From: an uncultured Dorea sp.
Lineage (GTDB): Bacteria > Bacillota > Clostridia > Lachnospirales > Lachnospiraceae
Direction of reading: 5' to 3'
Assembly (NCBI GenBank): GCA_910584575.1
Contig: CAJUBG010000061.1
Span: 1 to 21,699 of the forward strand
DNA: 21,699 nucleotides
The notes under the pieces: model-generated
The model's input: only the letters and a program-made list of their open reading frames with translations
The model's database searches: none
Told to the model about the DNA's origin: nothing
Position numbers and translations under genes: made by a program
Shown: positions 1 through 7,752 of the stretch, one piece after another
How positions within the stretch are numbered: the stretch's first letter is position 1
How the letters are laid out: the number at the start of each line of letters is the position of its first letter

Positions 1-224
1 AGATTTCTTTGAATTCTATTGATAAGGTAAAGTCTTTCGTAAATGATATCACAAAATTTGACCATGATTTCGATCTCGTATCCGGAAGATACGTGATTGA
101 CGCTAAGTCTATTATGGGGATTTTCAGCTTAGACCTTTCCAAGCCGATTGACTTGAATATTCACGCTGATACGGCTGAGATTGATACGATTCTGGATGCG
201 CTTAAGGCTTACATCTGCGAGTAA
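1..224 (+). CDS. HPr-like phosphocarrier-family protein, 5'-truncated by the window edge
   Basis: The open frame runs in from the left edge (first whole codon at position 3) to a TAA at 222-224, giving about 73 residues, so only the first few residues are missing from a protein of HPr size (usually 75-90 residues). The stretch DAKSIMGIFSLDLS matches the regulatory-serine helix of HPr (the KSIMGxxSL signature). The N-terminal part, ISLNSIDKVKSFVND, is where HPr normally carries the phosphoacceptor histidine in a GxHARPA context; no such motif is visible. The protein is therefore probably an HPr-like or Crh-like regulator and not a PTS sugar-transport carrier, though that role is inferred. A TTG at position 9 could be read as a start, but coding similarity continues upstream of it. 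A strong terminator follows 42 bp after the stop, so this gene ends its transcript. Confidence 0.8.
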   Translation, partial: ISLNSIDKVKSFVNDITKFDHDFDLVSGRYVIDAKSIMGIFSLDLSKPIDLNIHADTAEIDTILDALKAYICE

Positions 225-265
225 CCGTATTCAGGGTATCTGTTTTAGGTATTGGGGAACACAGA

Positions 266-303
266 GGGCAGGCTTATGTATTTGAAAAAGCCTTGCCCTT
301 TTT
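266..303 (+). terminator. Rho-independent terminator of the HPr-like gene
   Basis: GGGCAGGCTT at 266-275 pairs with AAGCC-T-TGCCC at 288-298, a ten-pair stem with one bulged T, followed directly by TTTTT CTT. It lies 42 bp after the HPr-like stop and reads in that direction. It also separates this + strand gene from the convergent ptuB gene, which ends at 314; on the - strand the A-rich loop side could give weaker termination of ptuAB. Confidence 0.88.
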
Positions 304-313
304 CTTATCTGTC

Positions 314-991
314 TCACAATCCGCAATACTGAAGCAAATCCTTATATTTTTCCTTATGATCCCACAAAAGCCATCTCTTGAACGCGGCAAATTCCGCGCT
401 CTGTCCCACTTCTCGGCGGATTAAGCATCTCATATCCTCCTTATCGTAATCTTCTGCATCTTCATAATCCCGAACCAGATTCTTAAAATTTGACAGATTA
501 CGGCGCAAACGGCGGCGGATATTGGTTGCTTCTACCTTTTTCTGTGGCGTGCCTCCATAATATACTTCATGCAATAATTCAACCGTATTGTTAATCTCGT
601 CCCCGTCCTCTAACGCAATAAACCGGAGCTCCTCCTCCACACCAAAATACCCTTCTTTCCGAAAGGCTATCTTCCGGTCAACCTCTACCTGGGTACAATC
701 TAATATGGGGTCATATTTGGCGCTTTTTATATTATTACAATGGGCACAGGCCCGGAATAAGTTATCCCAGTCATACTTTAAATCTACTTTTCCCTGATGC
801 GGTTTCAAATGCTCTATCTGTAATGAAATTCCTTCTTTATTTTCGCAGATATAACATTTGCCGTGAAACATCTCGTCAAGGGCGGCATTGACCTCAGGCG
901 TATTATAGTCTCCATTAGAAGACTTTGCCTTCTTAAGCGCTTCAACTGCCCTCCTCGCCTTCTCTGTATCTTCGCGGTTATACTTAATCAT
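314..991 (-). CDS. ptuB: HNH endonuclease PtuB of a Septu anti-phage system
   Basis: A 225-residue protein with an HNH fold in its first half. Visible features are a zinc-type CxxC pair (C46/C49, CYIC; C82/C85, CAHC), the EH of the HNH core (E60-H61) and a conserved N77 in DWDNLFRAC. This arrangement is that of the HNH family found next to retron and Septu ATPases (TIGR02646-like). In Septu the nuclease is thought to be held by the PtuA ATPase and to cleave nucleic acid on phage infection. Its ATG overlaps the ptuA stop by 8 bp (ATGATTAA), with GGAAA just upstream, so the two are translationally coupled. It is the last gene of the - strand run. No reverse transcriptase is present, so this is a stand-alone PtuAB pair and not a retron effector. 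Residues 120-225 are charged and helical-looking, with no further motif recognised. Confidence 0.85.
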   Translation of the reverse strand: MIKYNREDTEKARRAVEALKKAKSSNGDYNTPEVNAALDEMFHGKCYICENKEGISLQIEHLKPHQGKVDLKYDWDNLFRACAHCNNIKSAKYDPILDCTQVEVDRKIAFRKEGYFGVEEELRFIALEDGDEINNTVELLHEVYYGGTPQKKVEATNIRRRLRRNLSNFKNLVRDYEDAEDYDKEDMRCLIRREVGQSAEFAAFKRWLLWDHKEKYKDLLQYCGL

Positions 992-2225
992 GGCGTTTCC
1001 TTCTACTCTCTATTTCTTCAAAAGCCTCTTTTGCCTCCCATGCCAGGTCGCCTGGCACCTGCTTCATTTCCACGAAAATCTTTGCTCTCTCCGCCCGTTC
1101 GTCATCCGTAGGATTTTTCAGTTCAACTAACTCCTTGTATCTTCTAACTCTCTGTATGAGGCGTTCTGAATAAGACTCCACGCCGAAATATCCTTCGGCA
1201 ATCCCTTCGGCTGAATATGCGGACATATCCTCCATGCGGATGTGATTCTCCAAATCATAGATGACGCAATTATCAATGGAATTTAAAACATAGGGCGAAT
1301 GTGTCGCTATAATAAACTGTATATTGGGAAAGAATTCCGTTAAAAAAGGCAGGATTGTCTTCTGCAGGCTGATGTGCAGATGGGTTTCAAGCTCATCGAT
1401 TAGGACAATTCCTTCGGTATCATACGTGCTTAGGCTGCCCTTCTGTAACCAATTCTGTTCCATTCTCAGGATAAGATCCGCCACAATCTGTATTGCTGCC
1501 GAATATCCATCGGACAACTGGTCAAAGCCAAAGGATTTTTGCTCTGACTCAATAATTTGAAAATTATATGTCTTATAATCATATTTTAACTGGATATCCT
1601 GATTGTCCAATAATATCCTGAGAGCATTTACAAAACGTTCAAACCACTCTTCCAGCAAATGTAAAGTTGCAAAGTCACCTTCATTTCTCGCATACGCCTG
1701 CTGCGTTTTTAGATGAACCAGATACTTTAACAAAATAGCCCCAGGATTTGAATCTATGGAATATTTAGTATCCAATACTACATTCTCAACACCATCTTGC
1801 TTTTCAATACCCGTCATTCTGCTAGCGCCGTAAGATGCCGTCAAAAATTTTCCACATGAATATAATCTTTCTAAACCATCTGTCTCATTAAAATATATAG
1901 TAATACCTTGTTTATATACTTCAAGCGTCTGAAAAAAAGATTGATATTTATTTTCAGCCTCAAACCTCTCATCCTGTGTTCTAGCATTCTCTATTTCTTC
2001 CAACGCATCTTTTACAATTCTTGGATAGATTACTTCTACATTTTCAAGGTTGCCGTCATTAATTGCTCTCAAATAACTTTTTATTGCATTTAATACTGTC
2101 GTTTTCCCTGAGCCGTTTTTCCCCGTCAACAGCAGGTTTGTCCGTTTTTCACGATTCAGCTCAATCTCAATATCCGACAAATGCCTTAACTTTTCAATCC
2201 GAATCTTTGTAATATAATGTTCCAT
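984..2225 (-). CDS. ptuA: AAA/ABC-type ATPase PtuA of a Septu anti-phage system
   Basis: A 413-residue SMC/OLD-like ATPase. Walker A is GKNGSGKTT at 35-43, the ABC-like signature QLSDGYSA is at 236-243, Walker B LIDELETHLH is at 275-284, and the switch-histidine motif THSPYV is at 308-313. The region between Walker A and the signature is a long helical insert, as in the AAA_15/AAA_21 group. The C-terminal segment (YSAEGIAEGYFGVESYSERL, then a charged helical tail) resembles that of PtuA proteins in Septu and in the retron Ec78-type system. The expected role is to sense infection and restrain or activate the HNH partner. It starts 10 bp after thiI; the thiI stop TAG forms part of its ribosome site (TAGGAG). 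There is no visible promoter of its own, so it probably rides on the desulfurase-thiI transcript. The coding sequence is more A+T-rich by eye than thiI, consistent with acquisition. Confidence 0.87.
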   Translation of the reverse strand: MEHYITKIRIEKLRHLSDIEIELNREKRTNLLLTGKNGSGKTTVLNAIKSYLRAINDGNLENVEVIYPRIVKDALEEIENARTQDERFEAENKYQSFFQTLEVYKQGITIYFNETDGLERLYSCGKFLTASYGASRMTGIEKQDGVENVVLDTKYSIDSNPGAILLKYLVHLKTQQAYARNEGDFATLHLLEEWFERFVNALRILLDNQDIQLKYDYKTYNFQIIESEQKSFGFDQLSDGYSAAIQIVADLILRMEQNWLQKGSLSTYDTEGIVLIDELETHLHISLQKTILPFLTEFFPNIQFIIATHSPYVLNSIDNCVIYDLENHIRMEDMSAYSAEGIAEGYFGVESYSERLIQRVRRYKELVELKNPTDDERAERAKIFVEMKQVPGDLAWEAKEAFEEIESRRKRHD

Positions 2226-2235
2226 GAAGGCTCTC

Positions 2236-3417
2236 CTATTTCACCTCAATCATCTCCGCCGTCTCAAGGGCCGTCTTCATCAATTCATCAATCTTCTCGC
2301 TCAGATTTTCCTCCGACCTGCGAATCACCTCCACATTGGGCTTTGTCACCGGATGCTTCGCCACAAAGATCGTACAGCAGTCCTCAAAGGGCTGGATCGA
2401 CGTCTCATAAGTCCCGATTTTCTCCGCAATATCCACAATCTCCTGCTTGTCAAACCCAATCACGGGCCTGTACACCGGCATGGTGCACACATCATTGGTA
2501 GCGGCAAGGCTCTGCATGGTCTGGCTCGCCACCTGCCCGATGCTCTCACCCGTAATCAACCCAAGGCATCCATCCTTCTTCGCGAAATACTCCGCAATCC
2601 GCATCATATACCGTCTCATAATAATCGTCAGCTCATCATGAGGGCACTGGTCATAGATATACAACTGAATATCCGTAAAATTCACCACATGCAGCTTAAC
2701 AGGCCCTGCATATCGGGACACAATCCTGGCCAAATCCACCACCTTCTGCTTCGCCCGTTCACTGGTATAGGGCGGCGCATGGAAATAAGTGGCCTCAATG
2801 CCCACGCCCCGCTTAGAAATCATATAGCCCGCCACAGGGCTGTCAATCCCGCCCGACAACAAAAGCATCGCCTTTCCGTTGGTTCCCACCGGCATTCCGC
2901 CTGCCCCTTTTATAATTCGGGAATAGACGTAAATCTCGTTTCTGACCTCAACATTCAGCATCACGTCCGGATGGTGTACGTCCACCTTTGTCTCCGGAAA
3001 CGCGTCAAGAATGGCCTCTCCCAGAGCGCAGTTCATCTCCATAGAGGTCAGGGGGTAAGATTTCCTGGCCCGCCTGGCCTCCACCTTGAAGGTCAACCGC
3101 TTATTGGGATATGCCTCGTCCATGTAAGCGACTACCTCCTTCTTCAACTGCTCAAACCCTGCATCCTCCATGCGGACAACGGGGCAGATTCCCACAATAC
3201 CGAACACCCTTTTTAAGTGCTCAATCGTATCCTCATAGTCATAGTCACCCTCACAGTCCACATAGATTCTTGCCTGGGACTTATGGATTTCAAACTGCCC
3301 GTCTACGTCCTTCAGTGCGAACCGCACCTGTCTGACGAGCGCATCCTCAAACAGATAACGGTTCTTTCCTTTGATTCCTATCTCTCCGTATTTAATTAAA
3401 AAAGTATGATATCTCAT
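2236..3417 (-). CDS. thiI: tRNA 4-thiouridine synthetase ThiI (short form without rhodanese domain)
   Basis: A 393-residue ThiI: an N-terminal ferredoxin-like and THUMP region (about 1-165) followed by a PP-loop ATPase with SGGIDS at 188-193. The enzyme adenylates U8 of tRNA and transfers sulfur to give 4-thiouridine; it may also serve thiazole synthesis. It ends soon after the PP-loop domain, so it lacks the C-terminal rhodanese domain of the E. coli form, as in Bacillus. DCC at 346-348 in the QPFEDCC...KHPVT segment supplies the conserved cysteine of the core. Without rhodanese, sulfur must come directly from a desulfurase, and one is encoded just upstream (33-bp gap), the NifZ-ThiI arrangement known from B. 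subtilis. The ATG at 3417 follows a purine-rich AGAGAGAAG stretch. Confidence 0.93.
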   Translation of the reverse strand: MRYHTFLIKYGEIGIKGKNRYLFEDALVRQVRFALKDVDGQFEIHKSQARIYVDCEGDYDYEDTIEHLKRVFGIVGICPVVRMEDAGFEQLKKEVVAYMDEAYPNKRLTFKVEARRARKSYPLTSMEMNCALGEAILDAFPETKVDVHHPDVMLNVEVRNEIYVYSRIIKGAGGMPVGTNGKAMLLLSGGIDSPVAGYMISKRGVGIEATYFHAPPYTSERAKQKVVDLARIVSRYAGPVKLHVVNFTDIQLYIYDQCPHDELTIIMRRYMMRIAEYFAKKDGCLGLITGESIGQVASQTMQSLAATNDVCTMPVYRPVIGFDKQEIVDIAEKIGTYETSIQPFEDCCTIFVAKHPVTKPNVEVIRRSEENLSEKIDELMKTALETAEMIEVK

Positions 3418-3450
3418 CTTCTATCTTCTCTCTCTTATTCATAGATTTTT

Positions 3451-4608
3451 TTAACGCCTGGTATATTTCCGAAGGTTCGGAACTATATTATAAAGGGCGT
3501 CTAACGTATAGTCAATCTCCTCTGGCGTTGTAAATTCCGACATACTGAACCGTAAGGTGGCATCTAAGAATTCCTGGCTTGCCCCTATTCCTTTCAGAAC
3601 GCCGCTGACCTGGGGATGATTCGACGAGCATGCCGAGCCGGAGGATACATAGATGCCTTTTTCCTCCAAGGCATGCAGAAGCACCTCGCTTCGGATTCCT
3701 GCAAACCCGACACTGATAATATGGGGCGCGCTGGTTTCATCATAAAGCCCGTGGATGGCCGTATCCTCAATCTGGCTGACACCCTTGATAAACCGCTGTT
3801 TCAGCCTCCTCATCCGCGCAATCTTTACGTCCAAATCCTGATAAATCATCTTAGCTGCCAGAGAAATCCCCGCAATTCCCGGAACATTTTCCGTACCGGA
3901 ACGGATATTCTTCTGCTGCTCTCCCCCGAATACAATGGGCTTAATCTTCACATTCTCACCGATATATAAGATTCCCGTCCCCTTGGGCCCGTGAATCTTA
4001 TGGCCGCTTAAAGAACACAGGTCTACCTTAAGCTTCTTCGGGTAAATCCGGTACTTACCGAAGCCCTGTACCGCATCCACATGGAACAGGATGTTCCGGT
4101 TATAAGCCTTTACAATGCCGGCTGCCTCCTGAATTGGCTGGACAGAGCCCACCTCATTATTTACATACATGATCGACACAAGGATCGTTTCCTCGCACAA
4201 TGCCTCCTTAAGCGCATCCAGCTTCACCCTTCCGTAACGGTCCACCGGAAGGTAGGTGACACGAAAGCCCTCCTCCTCCAGATGGCGCATAGTATTGATG
4301 ATTGCCGGATGCTCGATGGCGGTGGTAATCAGATGCTTCCCTGCGCGCTGGTTCGCCATGGCCACGCCCCGAAGTGCCAGGTTGTCGCTCTCCGTTCCGC
4401 CGGAGGTGAATACGATTTCCTTTGGCTGTACCTTCAAAAGCCTGGCAAACGTCTCTTTTGCTTCTTTTATATACTGCTCTGCCGCAACGCCTTTGGCATG
4501 CATGGAGGATGGGTTCCCGTAGTCTTCACACATAACCTTTTTTACCAGTTCACCGACGCAGTCATACGCGCGGGTTGTCGCGGAGTTGTCTAAATATATT
4601 TCTCCCAT
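3451..4608 (-). CDS. cysteine desulfurase (NifS/IscS family, likely sulfur donor for ThiI)
   Basis: A 385-residue class V aminotransferase-fold enzyme that frees sulfur from L-cysteine as an enzyme persulfide. Visible residues: H100 in AIEHPAI (ring-stacking His), D178 in FHVDAVQ, the PLP lysine K204 in SGHKIHGPKG, and the catalytic loop cysteine C327 in SSGSACSSN. Because it is immediately followed by thiI, its main job is probably tRNA thiolation, like B. subtilis NifZ, and not general Fe-S assembly; no scaffold protein gene is adjacent. The ATG at 4608 is preceded by AGGAAGTG at normal spacing. A 72-bp A+T-rich gap separates it from the zeta-like toxin upstream; that gap could hold a promoter, but no convincing -35/-10 pair was found. 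Confidence 0.92.
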   Translation of the reverse strand: MGEIYLDNSATTRAYDCVGELVKKVMCEDYGNPSSMHAKGVAAEQYIKEAKETFARLLKVQPKEIVFTSGGTESDNLALRGVAMANQRAGKHLITTAIEHPAIINTMRHLEEEGFRVTYLPVDRYGRVKLDALKEALCEETILVSIMYVNNEVGSVQPIQEAAGIVKAYNRNILFHVDAVQGFGKYRIYPKKLKVDLCSLSGHKIHGPKGTGILYIGENVKIKPIVFGGEQQKNIRSGTENVPGIAGISLAAKMIYQDLDVKIARMRRLKQRFIKGVSQIEDTAIHGLYDETSAPHIISVGFAGIRSEVLLHALEEKGIYVSSGSACSSNHPQVSGVLKGIGASQEFLDATLRFSMSEFTTPEEIDYTLDALYNIVPNLRKYTRR

Positions 4609-4680
4609 TCTTTCACTTCCTGATTTTTTATTTTCTTATTAACAGAATATGTACTTTCCATGTGTTAGGTCACAATCAAT

Positions 4681-5235
4681 CTATAGAATATCCTTTGCCC
4701 ATACAGGCACCTTAGAAGCATGCTCTGTACAAATTCCATTCTCAAAACCTGCGATTTTAACAAAAACGCTTGTATTATCATACAATTCAACCAGATCACA
4801 TAGAGCCAAAGCCTTTTCCAGTTGTTGCAAAGATTCCAGATACCTTCTATCGATTTCTTGTTCCGGTATCCCATGGCCCCCATTCATAACTCTTAAACGC
4901 ACCCGTTCTTTAGCTATCTCTGCCGAATCAAGACCGACATAGTACATCTCTATCGTATATCCTGCACTTTTAGCCAACTCCATATTACGAAGAATACTTT
5001 TCCCACATAAAGTAGTTTCCTGATTAAACGAAATCCCTTCTTCAATAAACTTCTTTAACCTTTTGACAGCAATTTTCCCAGCCTTCATAACATCTTGAGA
5101 AACTTTCCAACTCCCAAATTCTCTTACGATTTCATCCATATTTATTCTCGGCATACGAAAAAGTGAGGGATTCGTCTGGTACAGAGTAGATTTTCCAGCG
5201 CCATTTACACCTGCAAATATAATATATTTTTTCAA
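4681..5235 (-). CDS. zeta-toxin-like P-loop kinase (probable toxin of a toxin-antitoxin pair)
   Basis: A 184-residue small P-loop kinase of the zeta-toxin/AAA_33 type. It has Walker A GVNGAGKST at 9-17, an acidic NMDE at 32-35, QETTLCGKS at 72-80, and a lid region with RVRLRV at 111-116, GGHGIPEQEIDRRY at 119-132. Classical zeta toxins phosphorylate UDP-N-acetylglucosamine and block wall synthesis; other relatives phosphorylate different small molecules, so the substrate here is unknown. The start is TTG at 5233-5235 with an AGAGG site inside the end of the upstream 59-aa ORF; no ATG lies in a better place, and a weak start suits a toxin kept below its antitoxin. It follows the small ORF by 4 bp and lies between rsmE and the cysteine desulfurase. 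The coding sequence is A+T-rich compared with both flanking genes, which suggests insertion. Confidence 0.8.
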   Translation of the reverse strand: MKKYIIFAGVNGAGKSTLYQTNPSLFRMPRINMDEIVREFGSWKVSQDVMKAGKIAVKRLKKFIEEGISFNQETTLCGKSILRNMELAKSAGYTIEMYYVGLDSAEIAKERVRLRVMNGGHGIPEQEIDRRYLESLQQLEKALALCDLVELYDNTSVFVKIAGFENGICTEHASKVPVWAKDIL

Positions 5236-5239
5236 AAAC

Positions 5240-5419
5240 CTAAAACCTCTTTTCGTCGATTGCCCTTTTTTGCTTTTGCTGTAGTATAAAATCAGTAACT
5301 ACTCTGAAAAAATCTGCTTCCTCCTCTGTGCGTGCACTGGATATAATCTCGTGGGAATCATTAAAATTTATATTTCCGCACTGATTGTATAACTCATGCA
5401 ATATTTCAACCTTGGACAT
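5240..5419 (-). CDS. 59-aa small protein, probable antitoxin of the zeta-like toxin
   Basis: A 59-residue acidic-to-mixed ORF (ATG at 5417-5419, TAG at 5240-5242) reading MSKVEILHELYNQCG... and ending ...FILQQKQKRAIDEKRF. A GGGAG site lies about 10 bp ahead of its ATG. It begins 22 bp after rsmE and ends 4 bp before the toxin start, and its last codons contain the toxin's ribosome site, so toxin translation is likely coupled to it. It has no recognisable DNA-binding motif. Its size and position match those of the epsilon-type or other small partners placed upstream of zeta toxins, but I do not recognise the sequence as epsilon; the antitoxin role is inferred from position, size and coupling. 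Confidence 0.68.
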   Translation of the reverse strand: MSKVEILHELYNQCGNINFNDSHEIISSARTEEEADFFRVVTDFILQQKQKRAIDEKRF

Positions 5420-5441
5420 AATATTATCTCCCTTATCAAAT

Positions 5442-6179
5442 CTATTCTTCCAAATGAAACATCAAAACAGACAGCATGGCAAGCCCCGCCGTCTCTGTCC
5501 TCAAAATCCTCCGCCCCAGAGTGACCGCCTTTGCCCCATATTCAAGAGCCAACTCCACCTCCTCCCTCTCAAAGCCTCCCTCCGGCCCGATAAAAATACC
5601 CACGGACTGCCCCGGCATAACAGAAGCTATGATTTTCTTTGTCTCCTTCATATCCTTGGCAAGCTCATAGGGAATCAGCAGCACATCCAGCCCCTTCGCC
5701 CAGGAAAGAGCCTCCTTAAAAGACAACACCTTACCCACCTGGGGAATATAACCCCTGCCTGCCTGCTTCGCCGCGCTTCTGGCAATTTCCTGCCATCTCT
5801 CCACCTTTTTCGCAGCCTTCTTTTCATCCAGCTTCACCACCGAACGCCTGGTACTTACCGGTATCACCTGACACACACCTAATTCCACGGCCTTTTGCAC
5901 GATCAACTCCATCTTGTCCTGCTTGGGAAGCCCCTGAAACAGATAGATGCCGGAGGATAATTCCGTATCCGACTGCATTTCTTTAAGAATCCGAAGAAGG
6001 GCTTTTCCCCCTTCATATTCCTCTACCGCACACAGATACTTCAGATTATTGCCGTCGCTTACCATCAACTCCTCGCCGCAGCCCATCCGAAGCACATTCT
6101 TCATATGGTTCACGTCAGAACCCTCGATTATAATCCTGTCCCCCTCCACCTGGGAAGGCGTCACAAAAAAATGCTGCAT
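5442..6179 (-). CDS. rsmE: 16S rRNA m3U1498 methyltransferase RsmE
   Basis: A 245-residue SPOUT-family methyltransferase that makes N3-methyluridine at U1498 of 16S rRNA. An N-terminal PUA-like domain (about 1-70) precedes the SPOUT domain. The knot motifs are plain: IGPEGGF at 197-203 and LGRRILRTETA at 221-231, both needed for SAM binding. The start chosen is the ATG at 6177-6179 (MQHFF), because it overlaps the prmA stop as TGATG, which is the usual coupling for this pair; a longer reading upstream would lie wholly inside prmA. The prmA-rsmE order is widely conserved in Firmicutes. Confidence 0.93.
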   Translation of the reverse strand: MQHFFVTPSQVEGDRIIIEGSDVNHMKNVLRMGCGEELMVSDGNNLKYLCAVEEYEGGKALLRILKEMQSDTELSSGIYLFQGLPKQDKMELIVQKAVELGVCQVIPVSTRRSVVKLDEKKAAKKVERWQEIARSAAKQAGRGYIPQVGKVLSFKEALSWAKGLDVLLIPYELAKDMKETKKIIASVMPGQSVGIFIGPEGGFEREEVELALEYGAKAVTLGRRILRTETAGLAMLSVLMFHLEE

Positions 6180-7132
6180 CAATTCTTCCTCGCTGTCACA
6201 GATACCCATTCGCCCTGATGGTTCACCTCCAGAACCTCAAGACCGGCCTCCTTCACGGCCTTAACCACAACCGTTTCCTTATCGTCTATAATTCCGCTGG
6301 TAATATAGACGCCGCCCTTCTTCATCTGGCGGACAATCACAGGAGTCAGGGAAATCAGCACGTCCGCAAGGATATTTGCCGCTACGATATCATACTTCTC
6401 ATATCCCACCGCCTCCTGCACTGCGGCATCATCAATGATATTACCAATCATGACCTCATACTGCTCTTTTGAAATGCCGTTAGCCTCCATATTCTCATGG
6501 GTGGCGTCAATGGCGCAAGGATCCAAATCCGTTCCCACCGAGTACCCTGCGCCAAACTTTAACGCAAGCATCCCAAGAATCCCGCTTCCGCACCCCACAT
6601 CCAGAATACGGGCGCCCTTTGTCACATATTTTTTCAACTGGCGGATACATAACTGGGTCGTCTCATGGGCGCCTGTACCGAAGGCTGTTCCTGGGTCAAT
6701 GTGGATAATCAGCCTGTCCTCATCCTTCTCCTTTACCTTCTCCCAGGAGGGAATGACAAGGATATCGTCAATGTAAAACTGATGGAAATACTGCTTCCAG
6801 TTATTCACCCAGTCCACATCCTCTGTCTGGGATTCTTCGATGGTACACTCGCCCACATTCAGATAAGAGCTCATTTCCTCAAGCTCATTCTTCACGTTCA
6901 TCAGGATGCTTCCCTTATCATCATCTTCTCCCAGATAAAATGTCAGATACGCCTTACCGTCATCCTCCGGCAAGTCCGGCAGGATGTCCACAAACATCTG
7001 CTCTTTATCCTCCTTCGTCAGAGGCACCCTGTCCTCAATCTGCACCCCCTGGATTCCCAAATCCATCAGCATACTGCTGACAATATCCTCCGCCTCTGTC
7101 GTCGTCGTCAGCCGAAACTGATTCCATTTCAT
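6179..7132 (-). CDS. prmA: ribosomal protein L11 methyltransferase PrmA
   Basis: A 317-residue class I SAM methyltransferase that modifies ribosomal protein L11. An N-terminal substrate-binding domain (about 1-60) is followed by a linker and the catalytic domain. FGTGAHETT at 151-159, the SAM loop DVGCGSG at 178-184 and the NILA motif at 252-255 are diagnostic. The ATG at 7132 lies behind GGAGAGAGGTT. It overlaps rsmE by one base and starts 16 bp after mntP. Confidence 0.94.
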   Translation of the reverse strand: MKWNQFRLTTTTEAEDIVSSMLMDLGIQGVQIEDRVPLTKEDKEQMFVDILPDLPEDDGKAYLTFYLGEDDDKGSILMNVKNELEEMSSYLNVGECTIEESQTEDVDWVNNWKQYFHQFYIDDILVIPSWEKVKEKDEDRLIIHIDPGTAFGTGAHETTQLCIRQLKKYVTKGARILDVGCGSGILGMLALKFGAGYSVGTDLDPCAIDATHENMEANGISKEQYEVMIGNIIDDAAVQEAVGYEKYDIVAANILADVLISLTPVIVRQMKKGGVYITSGIIDDKETVVVKAVKEAGLEVLEVNHQGEWVSVTARKN

Positions 7133-7148
7133 AACCTCTCTCCTCTCA

Positions 7149-7718
7149 TTATCCTAAAATTCCCAGATGCTCAAACAGAATCTTAAGCCCCATCAAAATC
7201 AAAATAATTCCGCCCAGAAGCTCTGCCTTCGCCTGATACTTTGTCCCAAATATATTGCCTATTTTAACACCTGCCACGGATAAAGTAAACGTTATAACGC
7301 CAATAAAACAGACTGCCGGAACAATATTTACCTTAAGGAAGGCAAACGTCACTCCAACCGCAAGGGCGTCGATACTGGTGGCTACCGCCAGACCAAGCAT
7401 GGTTCTCACATCTAAAGCCTCGTCCGCCTCCTGGCAGCACTCCCCTTTTGCAAATGCCTCCCTCACCATATTTGCGCCTATAAAACCAAGAAGGACAAAT
7501 GCAATCCAGTGGTCAATGGACGTAATCACATCCCGAAACTGTACGCCCAGGAAATACCCTATAAGGGGCATCCCTGCCTGGAATACCCCAAAATATGCCC
7601 CCACCAGGGAAGCCTTCCTCCACGTACATTTCTTCATTGACAGTCCCTTACAGACGGACACGGCAAACGCATCCATCGAAAGCCCGACTGCAATCAAAAA
7701 CAGCTCTATGATTCCCAT
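7149..7718 (-). CDS. mntP: manganese efflux pump MntP
   Basis: A 189-residue inner-membrane protein with about six hydrophobic segments in two related halves. Each half has the hallmark aspartate-containing helix: GLSMDAFAVSVCKGL near residues 13-27 and ATSIDALAVGVTFAF in the second half. The family exports Mn(II). MntP genes are often preceded by a yybP-ykoY manganese riboswitch; here only 34 bp separate it from the upstream Uma2-type gene, and no such structure fits, so expression probably depends on an upstream promoter. The ATG at 7718 is preceded by AAGGGG at slightly long spacing. Confidence 0.91.
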   Translation of the reverse strand: MGIIELFLIAVGLSMDAFAVSVCKGLSMKKCTWRKASLVGAYFGVFQAGMPLIGYFLGVQFRDVITSIDHWIAFVLLGFIGANMVREAFAKGECCQEADEALDVRTMLGLAVATSIDALAVGVTFAFLKVNIVPAVCFIGVITFTLSVAGVKIGNIFGTKYQAKAELLGGIILILMGLKILFEHLGILG

Positions 7719-7752
7719 GAAAGCTTAACCCCTTTCTTTTGTAAAATCTAAT

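Noticed and set aside
314..2225. Retron (Ec78-like) system
   Set aside because: The ATPase and HNH proteins match retron-associated effectors, but there is no reverse transcriptase and no msr/msd-like RNA gene between or beside them.
2224..3216. Long open frame of 330 codons on the + strand
   Set aside because: Shadow of thiI on the opposite strand; low-complexity His/Leu-rich translation without any family features.
4609..4680. Promoter for the desulfurase-thiI-ptuAB segment
   Set aside because: TTGTGA is present but no -10 at suitable spacing; A+T-rich sequence makes weak matches meaningless.
7719..7752. yybP-ykoY manganese riboswitch before mntP
   Set aside because: The gap is only 34 bp and shows none of the conserved elements; the aptamer would not fit.
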